Shown in pieces: positions 1 to 6,888 of a stretch of 49,418 nucleotides of DNA. The DNA comes from Clostridium vitabionis (GTDB lineage Bacteria > Bacillota > Clostridia > Lachnospirales > Lachnospiraceae). The stretch covers positions 1 through 49,418 of the forward strand of contig NZ_JADKQA010000006.1 of assembly GCF_015351765.1 (NCBI RefSeq). Reading direction: 5' to 3'. The notes beneath the pieces are model-generated. The model was given only the letters and a program-made list of their open reading frames with translations, had not been told where the DNA came from and ran no database searches. Every line of letters starts with the position of its first letter. Positions within the stretch are counted from its first letter, which is position 1. The position numbers were made by a program, and so were the translations under genes.

Positions 1-57
1 TTCAGAGAGAAGATCGAGAAGCGGATCGATCATGAGCTGGATATCGGGGATGAATAG
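1..57 (+). CDS. 3' end of an unidentified gene (partial)
   Basis: The first 18 codons of the window are open in frame 1 and stop with TAG at 55-57. The visible tail is charged (FREKIEKRIDHELDIGDE). It lies directly upstream of a broken phage HNH gene, so it may be the end of a phage replication or structural gene, but 18 residues are too few to assign a family. Confidence 0.4.
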   Translation, partial: FREKIEKRIDHELDIGDE

Positions 58-83
58 TCCGGCTGGATGATCAGTCTTTACCG

Positions 84-326
84 GCTGCACGCGGATATGG
101 ACGCAGGTGGCAGAAGGCATCAAAAGCGTTCCTTGCTTCACAACCTCTCTGCGAGGAGTGCTTAAAGCGCGGGAGATATGCGAAAGCGACGGTTGTGGAT
201 CATATCGTTCCGCACCGTGGTGATCCGAAACTGTTCTGGGACAGAAACAACTGGCAGGCGTTGTGCAAGCGGTGCCACGATAAAAAAACCGGACGGGAGG
301 ATTCCCATCCGGGGTACAGGTACTGA
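84..326 (+). pseudogene. HNH endonuclease remnant, copy 1 (5' truncated)
   Basis: Reading frame 3 from 84 to the TGA at 324-326 encodes the C-terminal two thirds of a small phage-type HNH endonuclease. It contains the first zinc-ligand pair LCEEC, the HNH core VVDHIVPHRGDP, the NNWQALC segment and the second pair CKRCHD. HNH proteins of this type nick DNA and usually sit beside the terminase genes in Firmicutes phages. The frame has no start codon: it is closed by a TGA at 51-53 and lacks the usual N-terminal C-x3-H zinc region, so the gene is truncated at its 5' side. It is nearly identical over about 200 bp to the copy at 1585-1837. The 3' end converges on the HigA antitoxin at 333. Confidence 0.75.
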
Positions 327-332
327 AATTTG

Positions 333-638
333 TTATTTTGCAATTGATGACATTCTTCTGTGCGGATCAGTCTGGACAGTGAGTGTAAGACCGAGCGTAT
401 CAAATATTTTAAGCAGCGTTGTCAGGTTTGGCGAAGATTTTCCTGATTCAATCCTGGCAACGGATGAGTGTGGAAGACCACACATCTCTGCAAGGTCACG
501 CTGAGAAAGGTTTAGATTATGTCGCTGGTCAATCATGGTGCTGATAATCTTAGCTCTTTCTTCGACTTCATCAAAATCCCTGCCAATTTCAGGATTTGAT
601 TCACGTACGTGGTTTTTATAATCGTTCCATGTTGCCAT
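333..638 (-). CDS. higA: XRE-family antitoxin, HigA-like
   Basis: A 101-residue DNA-binding protein with a central helix-turn-helix (LSQRDLAEMCGLPHSSVARIESG), typical of HigA/XRE antitoxins that bind a RelE-fold toxin and repress their own promoter. The ATG at 638 is preferred over the upstream GTG at 647 because AGAGGTG lies a proper distance before it. The residual end of a HigB toxin frame stops at 644-646, just before this start, which is the normal HigB-HigA order and spacing. The toxin itself is mostly gone, so the gene is either an orphan antitoxin or now serves the adjacent RelB/RelE pair. GC content is lower than in the housekeeping genes of the window. Confidence 0.8.
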   Translation of the reverse strand: MATWNDYKNHVRESNPEIGRDFDEVEERAKIISTMIDQRHNLNLSQRDLAEMCGLPHSSVARIESGKSSPNLTTLLKIFDTLGLTLTVQTDPHRRMSSIAK

Positions 639-643
639 AGCAT

Positions 644-751
644 TCACCTCTTTTCGTGCCGTGATTTCCAGTCGCCTCTTTCGGCAAGGGTCTGATTTAT
701 CTCACATTGGGGAGTTTTCTGGGATTTCTTACGGAACTGGAGTAGCAGAAC
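644..751 (-). pseudogene. HigB (Gp49-type) toxin remnant, C-terminal end only
   Basis: On the minus strand the frame ending at TGA 644-646 reads VLLLQFRKKSQKTPQ followed by an acidic/basic tail. This is the hallmark C-terminal strand of HigB/Gp49 toxins, which typically read LLLHxFxKKTQKTP. The frame can be followed back only to about 751, where it runs into the stop codon of the RelE/YafQ toxin (753-755). No start codon belongs to it. The remnant appears to be what is left after the RelB-RelE pair replaced the body of the toxin gene. Confidence 0.6.
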
Positions 752-752
752 A

Positions 753-1025
753 TTAGAACAGATCCGAATGGCTTCCTGTCCTGGAAGCAGTAAGAATCAG
801 TTCTTCTTTATTAATTGCATATACAAGGAGCCAGTCCGGCTGTATGTGGCATTCCCTGAATCCGATATAGTTACCGGTCAGGGCGTGGTCACGGTACTTT
901 TCTTCCAGTGCTTGTTCTTCCCGGAGAGTCTGAAGGACATCTTTAAGCAGGGACAGATCTTTGCCCCGCTTATTGATATGCTTCAGATCTTTTCTGAATT
1001 GGGTGGTCATTACAAGATCAAGCAT
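753..1025 (-). CDS. RelE/YafQ-family mRNA interferase toxin
   Basis: A 90-residue type II toxin of the RelE/YafQ fold, expected to cleave mRNA on the ribosome. Visible family features are the N-terminal FRKDLKHINKRGKDL helix, the central LTGNYIGFRECHIQPDWLLVY strands (the YafQ G-x-R-E-C-H-I-x-P-D-W-L-L-x-Y signature) and the C-terminal ILTASRTGSHSDLF, close to the YafQ TGSHSDLF ending. The start at 1025 overlaps the antitoxin stop by 8 bp, the usual translational coupling. An internal ATG at 1010 is an alternative start. Stop is at 753, adjacent to the HigB remnant. Confidence 0.88.
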   Translation of the reverse strand: MLDLVMTTQFRKDLKHINKRGKDLSLLKDVLQTLREEQALEEKYRDHALTGNYIGFRECHIQPDWLLVYAINKEELILTASRTGSHSDLF

Positions 1026-1314
1026 GCACAGGATCCTCCGCAAGAGCATCGTTAAACATGTCATCGACGGAAGTATAGCGTTTGGCTGGTATTGAACCGT
1101 CCATAATCTTGCGGGTCTCCTCAATGGCAGCTTCTGTTTCCGCATTGTATCTGGGTTGACGGACTTCAAATGGAAGGCCGCCCTCCATCAGGGAAACATG
1201 CAGAAAGATATTGATGGCATCAGTTACGGAAAGTCCGAAACTTCCATAAAGCTTCTCGACACGGGCCTTGAGATCGGGATCAATGCGAACATTTATATTT
1301 GCGGTCTTAGGCAT
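1018..1314 (-). CDS. relB: RelB/DinJ-family antitoxin
   Basis: A 98-residue antitoxin with an N-terminal ribbon-helix-helix (NINVRIDPDLKARVEKLYGSFGLSVTDAI is split here as two motifs: NINVRIDPDLK and LSVTDAINIFLH) and the conserved GGLPFEVRQP segment of DinJ. The C-terminal half is the toxin-wrapping region. The ATG at 1314 follows a strong GAGGTGAT site; the upstream in-frame ATG at 1362 has none. It overlaps the toxin gene by 8 bp and forms a complete RelB-RelE(YafQ) operon on the minus strand. Confidence 0.88.
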   Translation of the reverse strand: MPKTANINVRIDPDLKARVEKLYGSFGLSVTDAINIFLHVSLMEGGLPFEVRQPRYNAETEAAIEETRKIMDGSIPAKRYTSVDDMFNDALAEDPVHA

Positions 1315-1430
1315 AAGATCACCTCCTGAACAGATTGTATTGCAAATGTTAAACAAATGCAAACGTTTTTAGACAAAGGAGAAAAATATGATGTAAGACA
1401 GGGATCTTCAAAGAGTGAAATGGAATTCAG

Positions 1431-1504
1431 CGGCCCGGGGGCGGGTATGAATCCTTGTGGGCAACGGCCCGGAGACCGCCGCCCCCTCTCGCGTACAAAA
1501 CCGC
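1431..1504. other. GC-rich phage packaging-type (cos-like) sequence, copy A
   Basis: A G-run (1436-1445) followed by a 34-bp sequence at 1471-1504 that recurs with one mismatch at 2601-2634. In many Firmicutes phages a similar G-rich run plus a GGAGACCGC-type stretch separates the HNH gene from the small terminase and contains the cos site. Here it is fused to the truncated 5' side of HNH copy 2. The cos role is inference from context; no cleavage site can be shown. Confidence 0.35.
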
Positions 1505-1837
1505 GACCGGAGCTTGTGCCCACGGGACAGAAGTATTGTGAGAAACATAAGAAGATGCATCCTGAGGAAGCGCGGTCGGCTTCAGCACGTGGATATGGGA
1601 CGCAGGTGGCAGAAGGCATCAAAAGCGTTCCTTGCTTCACAATCTCTCTGCGAGGAGTGCTTAAAGCGCGGGAGATATGCGAAAGCGACGGTTGTGGATC
1701 ATATCGTTCCGCACCGTGGTGATCCGAAGCTATTCTGGGACAGGAGCAACTGGCAGGCGTTGTGCAAGCGGTGCCACGATCAGAAGACAGGAAGAGAGGA
1801 TCGCAATCCGACGTATCGGTACGGAAGGGAAAGTTAA
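1447..1837 (+). pseudogene. HNH endonuclease copy 2, frameshifted
   Basis: This copy keeps the N-terminal zinc-binding part (PTGQKYCEKHKKMHPEE, frame 1) and the full HNH core in frame 2 (LCEECLKRGR, VVDHIVPHRGDP, ALCKRCHDQKTG), ending at the TAA 1835-1837. The two halves are joined by a one-base frameshift near 1595-1599: this copy has an extra G (GATATGGGACGC) compared with copy 1 (GATATGGACGC), where the same peptide ARGYGRRWQK reads through. The extreme 5' end is fused to the cos-like GC-rich sequence, so the original start is uncertain. A programmed frameshift is possible but nothing in the sequence supports one. Confidence 0.75.
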
Positions 1838-1850
1838 GTCAATGCACTCA

Positions 1851-2228
1851 TTATACGAGGTGTGCAAGAACCCAAGTTCGAAGGACGCGATCGTCTGCTT
1901 TTCCTGATGCAATTTTCAGGATTAGCTGGATCAGATCTTCGTCCTGATATTGGAGCTCAATACCATTGATATCCAACGTCACCAGCATGGCATGTGTTCC
2001 GATACGCTTGTTGCCATCAACAAATGGGTGATTTGTAATCAGTCCGTACCCAAGGCGGACGGCTTTGTCAACAATACCAGGATAAAGCTCCATATTGTCA
2101 AAGGTCTGGAAAGGTTGGCTGATTGCGGAATCCAGCATTTTTTTATCACGAACGCCATCAGATCCTCCCGATTGTCTGATCAGTTGTGAGTGCAACAGAA
2201 GAATCTGCTGTTTTGTCAGTATATTCAT
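1851..2228 (-). CDS. doc: Doc toxin (Fic/Doc kinase family)
   Basis: A 125-residue Doc-type toxin. The Fic core HPFVDGNKRIG (around residues 66-76) is intact, with the catalytic His, Asp, Asn and Arg present. Doc toxins phosphorylate elongation factor Tu and halt translation, unlike AMPylating Fic proteins; the family length (about 125) and N-terminal LTKQQILLLHSQLI helix fit Doc. Its start overlaps the end of the Phd antitoxin by 4 bp, a coupled operon. It lies convergent to the HNH remnant that ends at 1837. Confidence 0.9.
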   Translation of the reverse strand: MNILTKQQILLLHSQLIRQSGGSDGVRDKKMLDSAISQPFQTFDNMELYPGIVDKAVRLGYGLITNHPFVDGNKRIGTHAMLVTLDINGIELQYQDEDLIQLILKIASGKADDRVLRTWVLAHLV

Positions 2229-2467
2229 TTCGCAAGTTCCTCATAAACGTGTTTGTTTCGTTTTAATAGCTTTGCTGAGGAAGCAAGCACATCTGCATCA
2301 GATGCTGCTTTTACAGAATCATCTTGTGGAGCATAGTGGACAGTCAGAAAAACTTTGTTGTTTTTCAGAATAGTAACGTCACCATATTCCATTGCCATAC
2401 GGGCAACCTTGGAGAAGTTCTGATTAGCTTCCGTCATCGAAACAGTTTTATCAGTGTCAATAATCAT
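2225..2467 (-). CDS. phd: Phd/YefM-family antitoxin
   Basis: An 80-residue antitoxin with the Phd/YefM N-terminal fold (VSMTEANQNFSKVARMA, then GDVTILKNNKVFLTVHY) that binds DNA and blocks Doc. It is followed by the Doc gene with a 4-bp overlap. A GGAGGTACTC-type ribosome site precedes the start, and AT-rich sequence with TATAAT-like elements lies upstream (about 2480-2530), which probably holds the autoregulated promoter. Confidence 0.88.
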   Translation of the reverse strand: MIIDTDKTVSMTEANQNFSKVARMAMEYGDVTILKNNKVFLTVHYAPQDDSVKAASDADVLASSAKLLKRNKHVYEELAK

Positions 2468-3062
2468 AATGAGTACCTCCTTGATGTTTTGATTATAGAT
2501 AAATTCTAGGATAAATTCAATAGATTGTTTAAAAGCTTAAAAGAAAAACGAGGCGAATAACGAGGCGGGGGAGGTCATGATCCTGAAAGACGTTTCTACA
2601 GGAGACCGCCGCCCCCTCTCGCGTGCAAAACCGCAAAATTCAAAGGAAGGGGTCTGTAGGGCAACTGTACATAAGAAAAATATGAAATTTACCGCAGAAA
2701 TGCCGTGTTTTGGCACTTCCTGCGGTATTTTATGCGCCGGCTGTCCTGCGGAATGACATCGGAAACGGTATGTTTAAAGCGGCTTCGGATGACCACGCAA
2801 GTTCTGCTCAAATCGCTGCAGATGGTCGTTTGATAAGTACAGGCAGAATCATAAGGAGATGTTTGATGAAGACAGCAGAATTGAAGGTGCTTCCGGTATC
2901 GGTTCTGAAGCCTGCCGCACACTGCCGCCTGAGGCATTACTACCGGAATTTCCGGCGCATGGTGTATATTTGAAAGAGAAGAAACCCCGCAAAGGAGCGC
3001 AGAATACGGCACTTTCCTAACGGACGCCTTTGGTGTGCGGCATCTGAGAAAGGATATTTTCT
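2468..3062. other. Gene-poor gap: promoter, cos-like copy B, hairpin
   Basis: The stretch starts with AT-rich DNA upstream of Phd. It continues with cos-like copy B (2561-2634), whose 34-bp core at 2601-2634 repeats 1471-1504 with one difference after a G-run. A hairpin with arms at 2691-2704 and 2712-2726 (ACCGCAG/CTGCGGT outer stem) is followed by ATTTTAT and could terminate transcription from the left. The only plausible small reading frame is described separately at 2866-2973. No other gene is supported. Confidence 0.5.
2866..2973 (+). CDS. possible 35-residue small protein
   Basis: An ATG at 2866 follows AAGGAG with 7-nt spacing and opens a 35-codon frame ending at 2973. The product is basic and contains two His/Arg-rich segments (HCRLRHYYRNFRRM). 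There is no recognisable family, signal peptide or membrane segment. The good ribosome site is the only positive evidence; it could equally be a decayed frame in this degraded region. Confidence 0.25.
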   Translation: MKTAELKVLPVSVLKPAAHCRLRHYYRNFRRMVYI

Positions 3063-3530
3063 ATGATAAGAATTCTTTTTGTTTGCCACGGCAATATCTG
3101 CCGAAGTGTATCGGCGCAGTACATTTTCCAGGAGCTTGTGCGGAAAGAGGGACTGCAACAGAGGTTTTTCGCCGATTCCGCGGCGACGTCCACCGAGGAG
3201 ATCGGCAATCCCATCTATCCGCCGATGGAGCAGGCGCTGCGGCGCATTGCCGTGCCGATCGGGACGCACCGCGCGAGGCAGCTGCGGCAGGCGGACTACG
3301 ACCGGTTTGACCTGATCATCGGCATGGATGAGGAAAATGCGTATTACATGCGCCGGATCCTTGGCGATGACCCGGGGAGGAAAATACATTTTCTCATGGA
3401 GTACACGGATCAGCCGAAGGCAGTGATTGAGGATCCCTGGTACACCCGCAGATTTGACCTCTGCGCTTCGGAGATCCTGGCAGGATGCCGGGGGCTGCTC
3501 CGAACGGTGACGGAGATGCCCGGCAGTTGA
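3063..3530 (+). CDS. low-molecular-weight protein tyrosine phosphatase
   Basis: A 155-residue cytoplasmic phosphotyrosine phosphatase. The catalytic P-loop CHGNICRS lies at residues 8-15 (nucleophile Cys8, Arg14) and the general acid loop DPWY at 124-127, both intact. Length matches the family. Relatives in Firmicutes dephosphorylate tyrosine kinases or their substrates, or act on arsenate; nothing here indicates arsenate reduction. AGAAAGG precedes the start. The gene stands alone on the plus strand, and its end is followed at once by the tandem 50-bp repeat that also covers the kinase stop on the other strand. Confidence 0.93.
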   Translation: MIRILFVCHGNICRSVSAQYIFQELVRKEGLQQRFFADSAATSTEEIGNPIYPPMEQALRRIAVPIGTHRARQLRQADYDRFDLIIGMDEENAYYMRRILGDDPGRKIHFLMEYTDQPKAVIEDPWYTRRFDLCASEILAGCRGLLRTVTEMPGS

Positions 3531-3533
3531 AAT

Positions 3534-3633
3534 CCCGGACGGCGGCGATCAACATGATCCACGCCTGTTCCCTCAGCGCATTCCCCGGACGGCGGCGATC
3601 AACATGATTCACGCCTGTTCCCTCAGCTCATTT
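3534..3633. repeat. tandem 50-bp direct repeat (two copies)
   Basis: Copies at 3534-3583 and 3584-3633 differ at only a few positions. The second copy covers the stop codon of the minus-strand histidine kinase (TCA at 3628-3630). The duplication fills the space between two convergent genes. Confidence 0.8.
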
Positions 3634-5484
3634 TTCCTTCTCCCCGCCGAGCGCCATATACACCGAAGAGTGGAATACCTTATCCTCAGCCTCGAACAGG
3701 GCGTCGCCGCCGTGCATCCGGGCGGTGGCCTGGATGGAGGAGATGCCAATCCCGTGGGGCGAGGGGAGTCTGCCACCGAGGGACGTATCCTTGCTTGAGC
3801 GGAAGATGTCGCCGGAGCGGACAACATTTCCGTCAAAGCTGTTGTCCATGGCGATCGTCAGCGTGCCCAGGTGGATCCGGCTGCGGAGATGGATATAGCG
3901 CGAGCCGTCTAAGCCCATCCGCATGCAAGCCTCGTGGGCATTTTCCAGGAGGTTGCCGAAAACCGAGCAGAGCTCCATCGCGGAGATCCCCGGGAGGTCG
4001 GCAGGAAGGTCAAGAATCGCGTTGAAGGTAATCCCGTCCTGCGCGCAGGCGCCGGCGTAGTAGGAGACGATCGCGTTGACCGGGGGGTTCTCACAGAAAG
4101 ACTGCACTGCGGAGGGAATGCTCTCGATCAGGGTGTCGATATAGTCCATGAGCCGGGTGTCACGATTTTCCGACGCCATCGACCGGATGACGAGCAGCTG
4201 GTGCCGGATATCGTGGCGCTGCTGCCGCGTCACCCGGCTGTTCTCCATCATCATCATGGTACGCTTCTCCTGCTCGCGGGATTCGATCGTCAGCAAGCGG
4301 ATTTCCGTTTCCATTTTCCGCTGGGACAGCATCAGGTGGTAGACATAGCGGACATAGAGGAAGGCGCTGTAAAGGATAAAGAGCGTGATGCCGATTTCAA
4401 AAAACAGGCTGTTCTGCGAAAAAAAATGAAAGTAATAGTTGGCCACCTCGACGAGCGCGGCGGCGAGGAGGATCACAACCTGGGACAGGAGTTTCAGCAT
4501 TCGGGAGGTATGGTATTTCCGAAATTCCAGCAGGGACAGGAACACCAGGACAGAGAAGAACGCCGGCAGCGTGATGTGAAAGTACTGGATGCTGACGTAG
4601 AGCGGAACCTTGCCGAGGAGCTGCAGGAGGAGGGAAACCAGAGGGGCGGTCTCCGTGGCAATGCCCAGCACGGTCAGGGTTGTCTGATACTTTTTCTGCG
4701 CGAAGTTCCGGAACAGCCGGATAAATGGGATAATCAGGCATTCCAGGGCCATGAAGCTCAGGATATACAGGATGCACGGATAATCGATGAACCACTGGGT
4801 CATGTTGTTCTCGCAGATACTCCAGACGCCGGTGATGAAGGAGAACATGCCCAGGTGGAAGAACGTCCGGATTTCCCGCCGGCGCAGCGAAGACATCGTG
4901 CTGACCAGGATGAGCAGGAGGCCGATGAAAAGCATGAACAGCGCGAGGAGGAAAGGCGGCAGGAGTCTCCGGGAGAGCGCCGCGGTGATTGCGCCGACTT
5001 TCCCCACCAGGGGCGCGCTGACGGTGACCGAATTGCGCCCGTGCGGCGAATAGTAGGTGAGAGAGATGGTCTTTCCCGCCGAGGCAGCCGGCAGGGGGAC
5101 AAAGCGGACCTCCGTCGCGGGATCCTTCATAAAGGAAGGGTAATGGACGAGCATGCCGATGGAGGCGAGGGTATTCCGGTCGATGGAGATCGTCAGCGGG
5201 CAGTAGACCGTCTTGACATAGAGGAAATCCGCAGAGCTGTCCTCAAGCCGGAAGGACACGCGAACCGGCGTTCTCGCCTCCGGGGTGGGAACGCGGCAGG
5301 GAAGCTTGGCGGTAAATGTTCTGCCGTTTACGGTGATGTCCGCCTCTTGGATTTCCGCCGCGGCATCCCTGGGGTAGGAGGAGTAATTTTTCTGCGGGAT
5401 GGCGGTTACAACAAGGCTCACCAGGAGGATAAACGCGAAGATCGCCAGCGGGATATTCAGGAGAAGAAGCTTTTTGTTCTGCAT
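3628..5484 (-). CDS. 7TM sensor histidine kinase of the GHKL/LytTR-partner type
   Basis: A 618-residue membrane kinase. Residues 10-28 form a membrane anchor, about 30-170 an extracytoplasmic beta-rich domain like 7TMR-DISM extracellular modules, and about 172-385 a bundle of seven hydrophobic segments. A coiled linker (386-420) leads to the dimerisation/phosphoacceptor box RHDIRH (423-428, His424) and a GHKL ATPase domain with the N-box NLLENAHE (511-518) and G-box GIGISSI (578-584). It is expected to phosphorylate the LytTR regulator encoded 3 bp upstream on the same strand. The pair diverges from the pilus island, so pilus control is a reasonable guess but is not shown. Confidence 0.9.
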   Translation of the reverse strand: MQNKKLLLLNIPLAIFAFILLVSLVVTAIPQKNYSSYPRDAAAEIQEADITVNGRTFTAKLPCRVPTPEARTPVRVSFRLEDSSADFLYVKTVYCPLTISIDRNTLASIGMLVHYPSFMKDPATEVRFVPLPAASAGKTISLTYYSPHGRNSVTVSAPLVGKVGAITAALSRRLLPPFLLALFMLFIGLLLILVSTMSSLRRREIRTFFHLGMFSFITGVWSICENNMTQWFIDYPCILYILSFMALECLIIPFIRLFRNFAQKKYQTTLTVLGIATETAPLVSLLLQLLGKVPLYVSIQYFHITLPAFFSVLVFLSLLEFRKYHTSRMLKLLSQVVILLAAALVEVANYYFHFFSQNSLFFEIGITLFILYSAFLYVRYVYHLMLSQRKMETEIRLLTIESREQEKRTMMMMENSRVTRQQRHDIRHQLLVIRSMASENRDTRLMDYIDTLIESIPSAVQSFCENPPVNAIVSYYAGACAQDGITFNAILDLPADLPGISAMELCSVFGNLLENAHEACMRMGLDGSRYIHLRSRIHLGTLTIAMDNSFDGNVVRSGDIFRSSKDTSLGGRLPSPHGIGISSIQATARMHGGDALFEAEDKVFHSSVYMALGGEKEK

Positions 5485-5487
5485 AGA

Positions 5488-6210
5488 TCACAGTTCCCTT
5501 ACCTTGCGGAAAATGTACTGTTCGTAGGTGCGCTTGATCCGGGCGAAATCCTCGCGCCGGATCGGGATCGCCGTGCCGTTCTGCATGATAAAGCTGCGGA
5601 GGTCGCGGTTGATGGAGCAGACGTACTCCAGGTTCACGCAGAAGCTTTTCAGGGGCTGGCAGAACATCCTGGCGTCCAGCTTCGGCAGGAGGTCGGCGAT
5701 CTTCCCGTAGAGGATGACCGTCCGCCCGTCGCGGCAGACGATCATCACCTGGTGGAGCTTCTGCTCCAGATACTCGATATCGTCGATCGGGATCCGGAGG
5801 ATCTCATTCCTCTTCTGAATCACCAGGGCGGGGCGGTTTGCCCGGATCTTCTCGACGATCTTCAGGATCTTTGCGATGTCGTCCGGCTTGCAGGGCTTCT
5901 CGATGTAGCCGATCGCGGAGAGGCGGTAGCCGTCCAGGGCATGATCCCGGCTGGTCGTGATGAAAGCGACAGGGACATCCGGATCCCGCTCGCGGATCTT
6001 TTCGCAGGTTGCCACGCCGGTCATTCCGGCCATATAGATATCCAAAAAAATCAGGTCATAGCCACGCGGGGTAAAGCTTCGGAGCAGGTCCTCACCGCGT
6101 GAGAAGAACGAGAGCGCGAGATTCTCCCTCTGCAGCTCCCGGAGGATCTCCCCGAGCTTTTTCTGGTCGTCCGCGCAGTCCTCGCAGACGGCAATCCGCA
6201 GGTTTTCCAT
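5488..6210 (-). CDS. LytTR-family response regulator
   Basis: A 240-residue regulator with a receiver domain (phosphoacceptor Asp57 in FLDIYM, Thr86 and Lys105 in EKP, all conserved) and a C-terminal LytTR DNA-binding domain from about residue 138. It would be phosphorylated by the kinase encoded 3 bp downstream and bind short repeats in promoters. The ATG at 6210 is chosen because GGCGGGAGG precedes it directly; the frame is open to 6246 but that ATG lacks a site. It is transcribed away from the adhesin gene. Confidence 0.92.
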   Translation of the reverse strand: MENLRIAVCEDCADDQKKLGEILRELQRENLALSFFSRGEDLLRSFTPRGYDLIFLDIYMAGMTGVATCEKIRERDPDVPVAFITTSRDHALDGYRLSAIGYIEKPCKPDDIAKILKIVEKIRANRPALVIQKRNEILRIPIDDIEYLEQKLHQVMIVCRDGRTVILYGKIADLLPKLDARMFCQPLKSFCVNLEYVCSINRDLRSFIMQNGTAIPIRREDFARIKRTYEQYIFRKVREL

Positions 6211-6305
6211 GCCTCCCGCCTCCTCTCTCTGCCTCAACTTTTTCACAGGAGCGGGGATTTGTCAAGGGCACCGCGGCGGCAGAGGGGGAAATCGTATTTC
6301 TGTCC

Positions 6306-6452
6306 GGAACCCCACATCCCGTGAAGCTTTGTTTCGCGGGATGTGGGGTTCCGCGCACCTGAGACGCTTGTCCCCCATGCGGGGGAGAGCCGGTGAAGAC
6401 ATCCGCAGGCGCCCGTTCTGCGAACCCCCTCGCATGTGCGGAACAGCAGCAG
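6306..6452. repeat. structured GC-rich intergenic repeat (hairpin element)
   Basis: Begins with a strong hairpin at 6306-6352 (arms GGAACCCCACATCCCG and its complement around a GAAGCTTTGTTTC loop), followed by further imperfect palindromes. Layout and parts of the sequence match the element at 32918-33076 (shared GAAGCTTTG loop, GATGTGGGGT arm, CCCCCA/GGGGG stems). It lies directly upstream of the response regulator and could act as a bidirectional transcription barrier. Confidence 0.55.
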
Positions 6453-6888
6453 AATTGTCAGTCAATAATTAAAATTACGAAAAAATAAACAAAATAGTTG
6501 CACAGATTTTAAAAATGTTAAAATTAAAATTACAAAATCTCTTCTAAAACACGACAAGATATCTAAATATAGCAGAGAAAACACAATAAATTCTGCTATT
6601 ATGCCGCAGCGGATCCCCAGCTGTGCGTGGCCGTCGGAAATCGCGGGAATAATTTACCGTTTTCTACAAAATACACAAAACGATAGAAAAGTCAAGTACG
6701 AATTATGCAATAATTGGAGACATTTTTCGTGATAGAAGGAACCCACGCCTTATGATTTAATAAATGTAAGCAATCGCTATGGTAGAAATTTTGAGCCATA
6801 TTGCCAAATGGGAAGTTTTTCTCAGGGAAATGCGCTCCGCCGGCAGGCGATCGGCAGGCGGGGGGAGATAAAGACAGAGGGGATAGCT
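6453..6888. promoter_or_regulatory. AT-rich upstream region of the pilus adhesin with inverted repeat
   Basis: About 430 bp of AT-rich DNA between the divergent regulator and adhesin genes, in sharp contrast to its surroundings. It contains many A/T tracts and an inverted repeat TTTTCTA-N17-TAGAAAA at 6660-6690. No convincing -35/-10 pair can be fixed, though TATGAT at about 6750 is a possible -10. It most likely holds the pilus promoter and binding sites for a regulator such as the neighbouring LytTR protein; this is inference. Confidence 0.4.

Noticed and set aside
1-3000. intact prophage
   Set aside because: Only broken HNH copies, cos-like words and toxin-antitoxin genes are present; no terminase, portal, integrase or structural genes in the window.
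2689-3012. 107-codon minus-strand frame in the gap before the phosphatase
   Set aside because: No ribosome site or family, Cys/His/Arg-rich composition; it runs through a hairpin.
3934-6102. 722-codon open frame antisense to the histidine kinase and response regulator
   Set aside because: It is a GC-rich third-position shadow of two clear minus-strand genes; composition is Arg/Glu/Gly-rich without domains.
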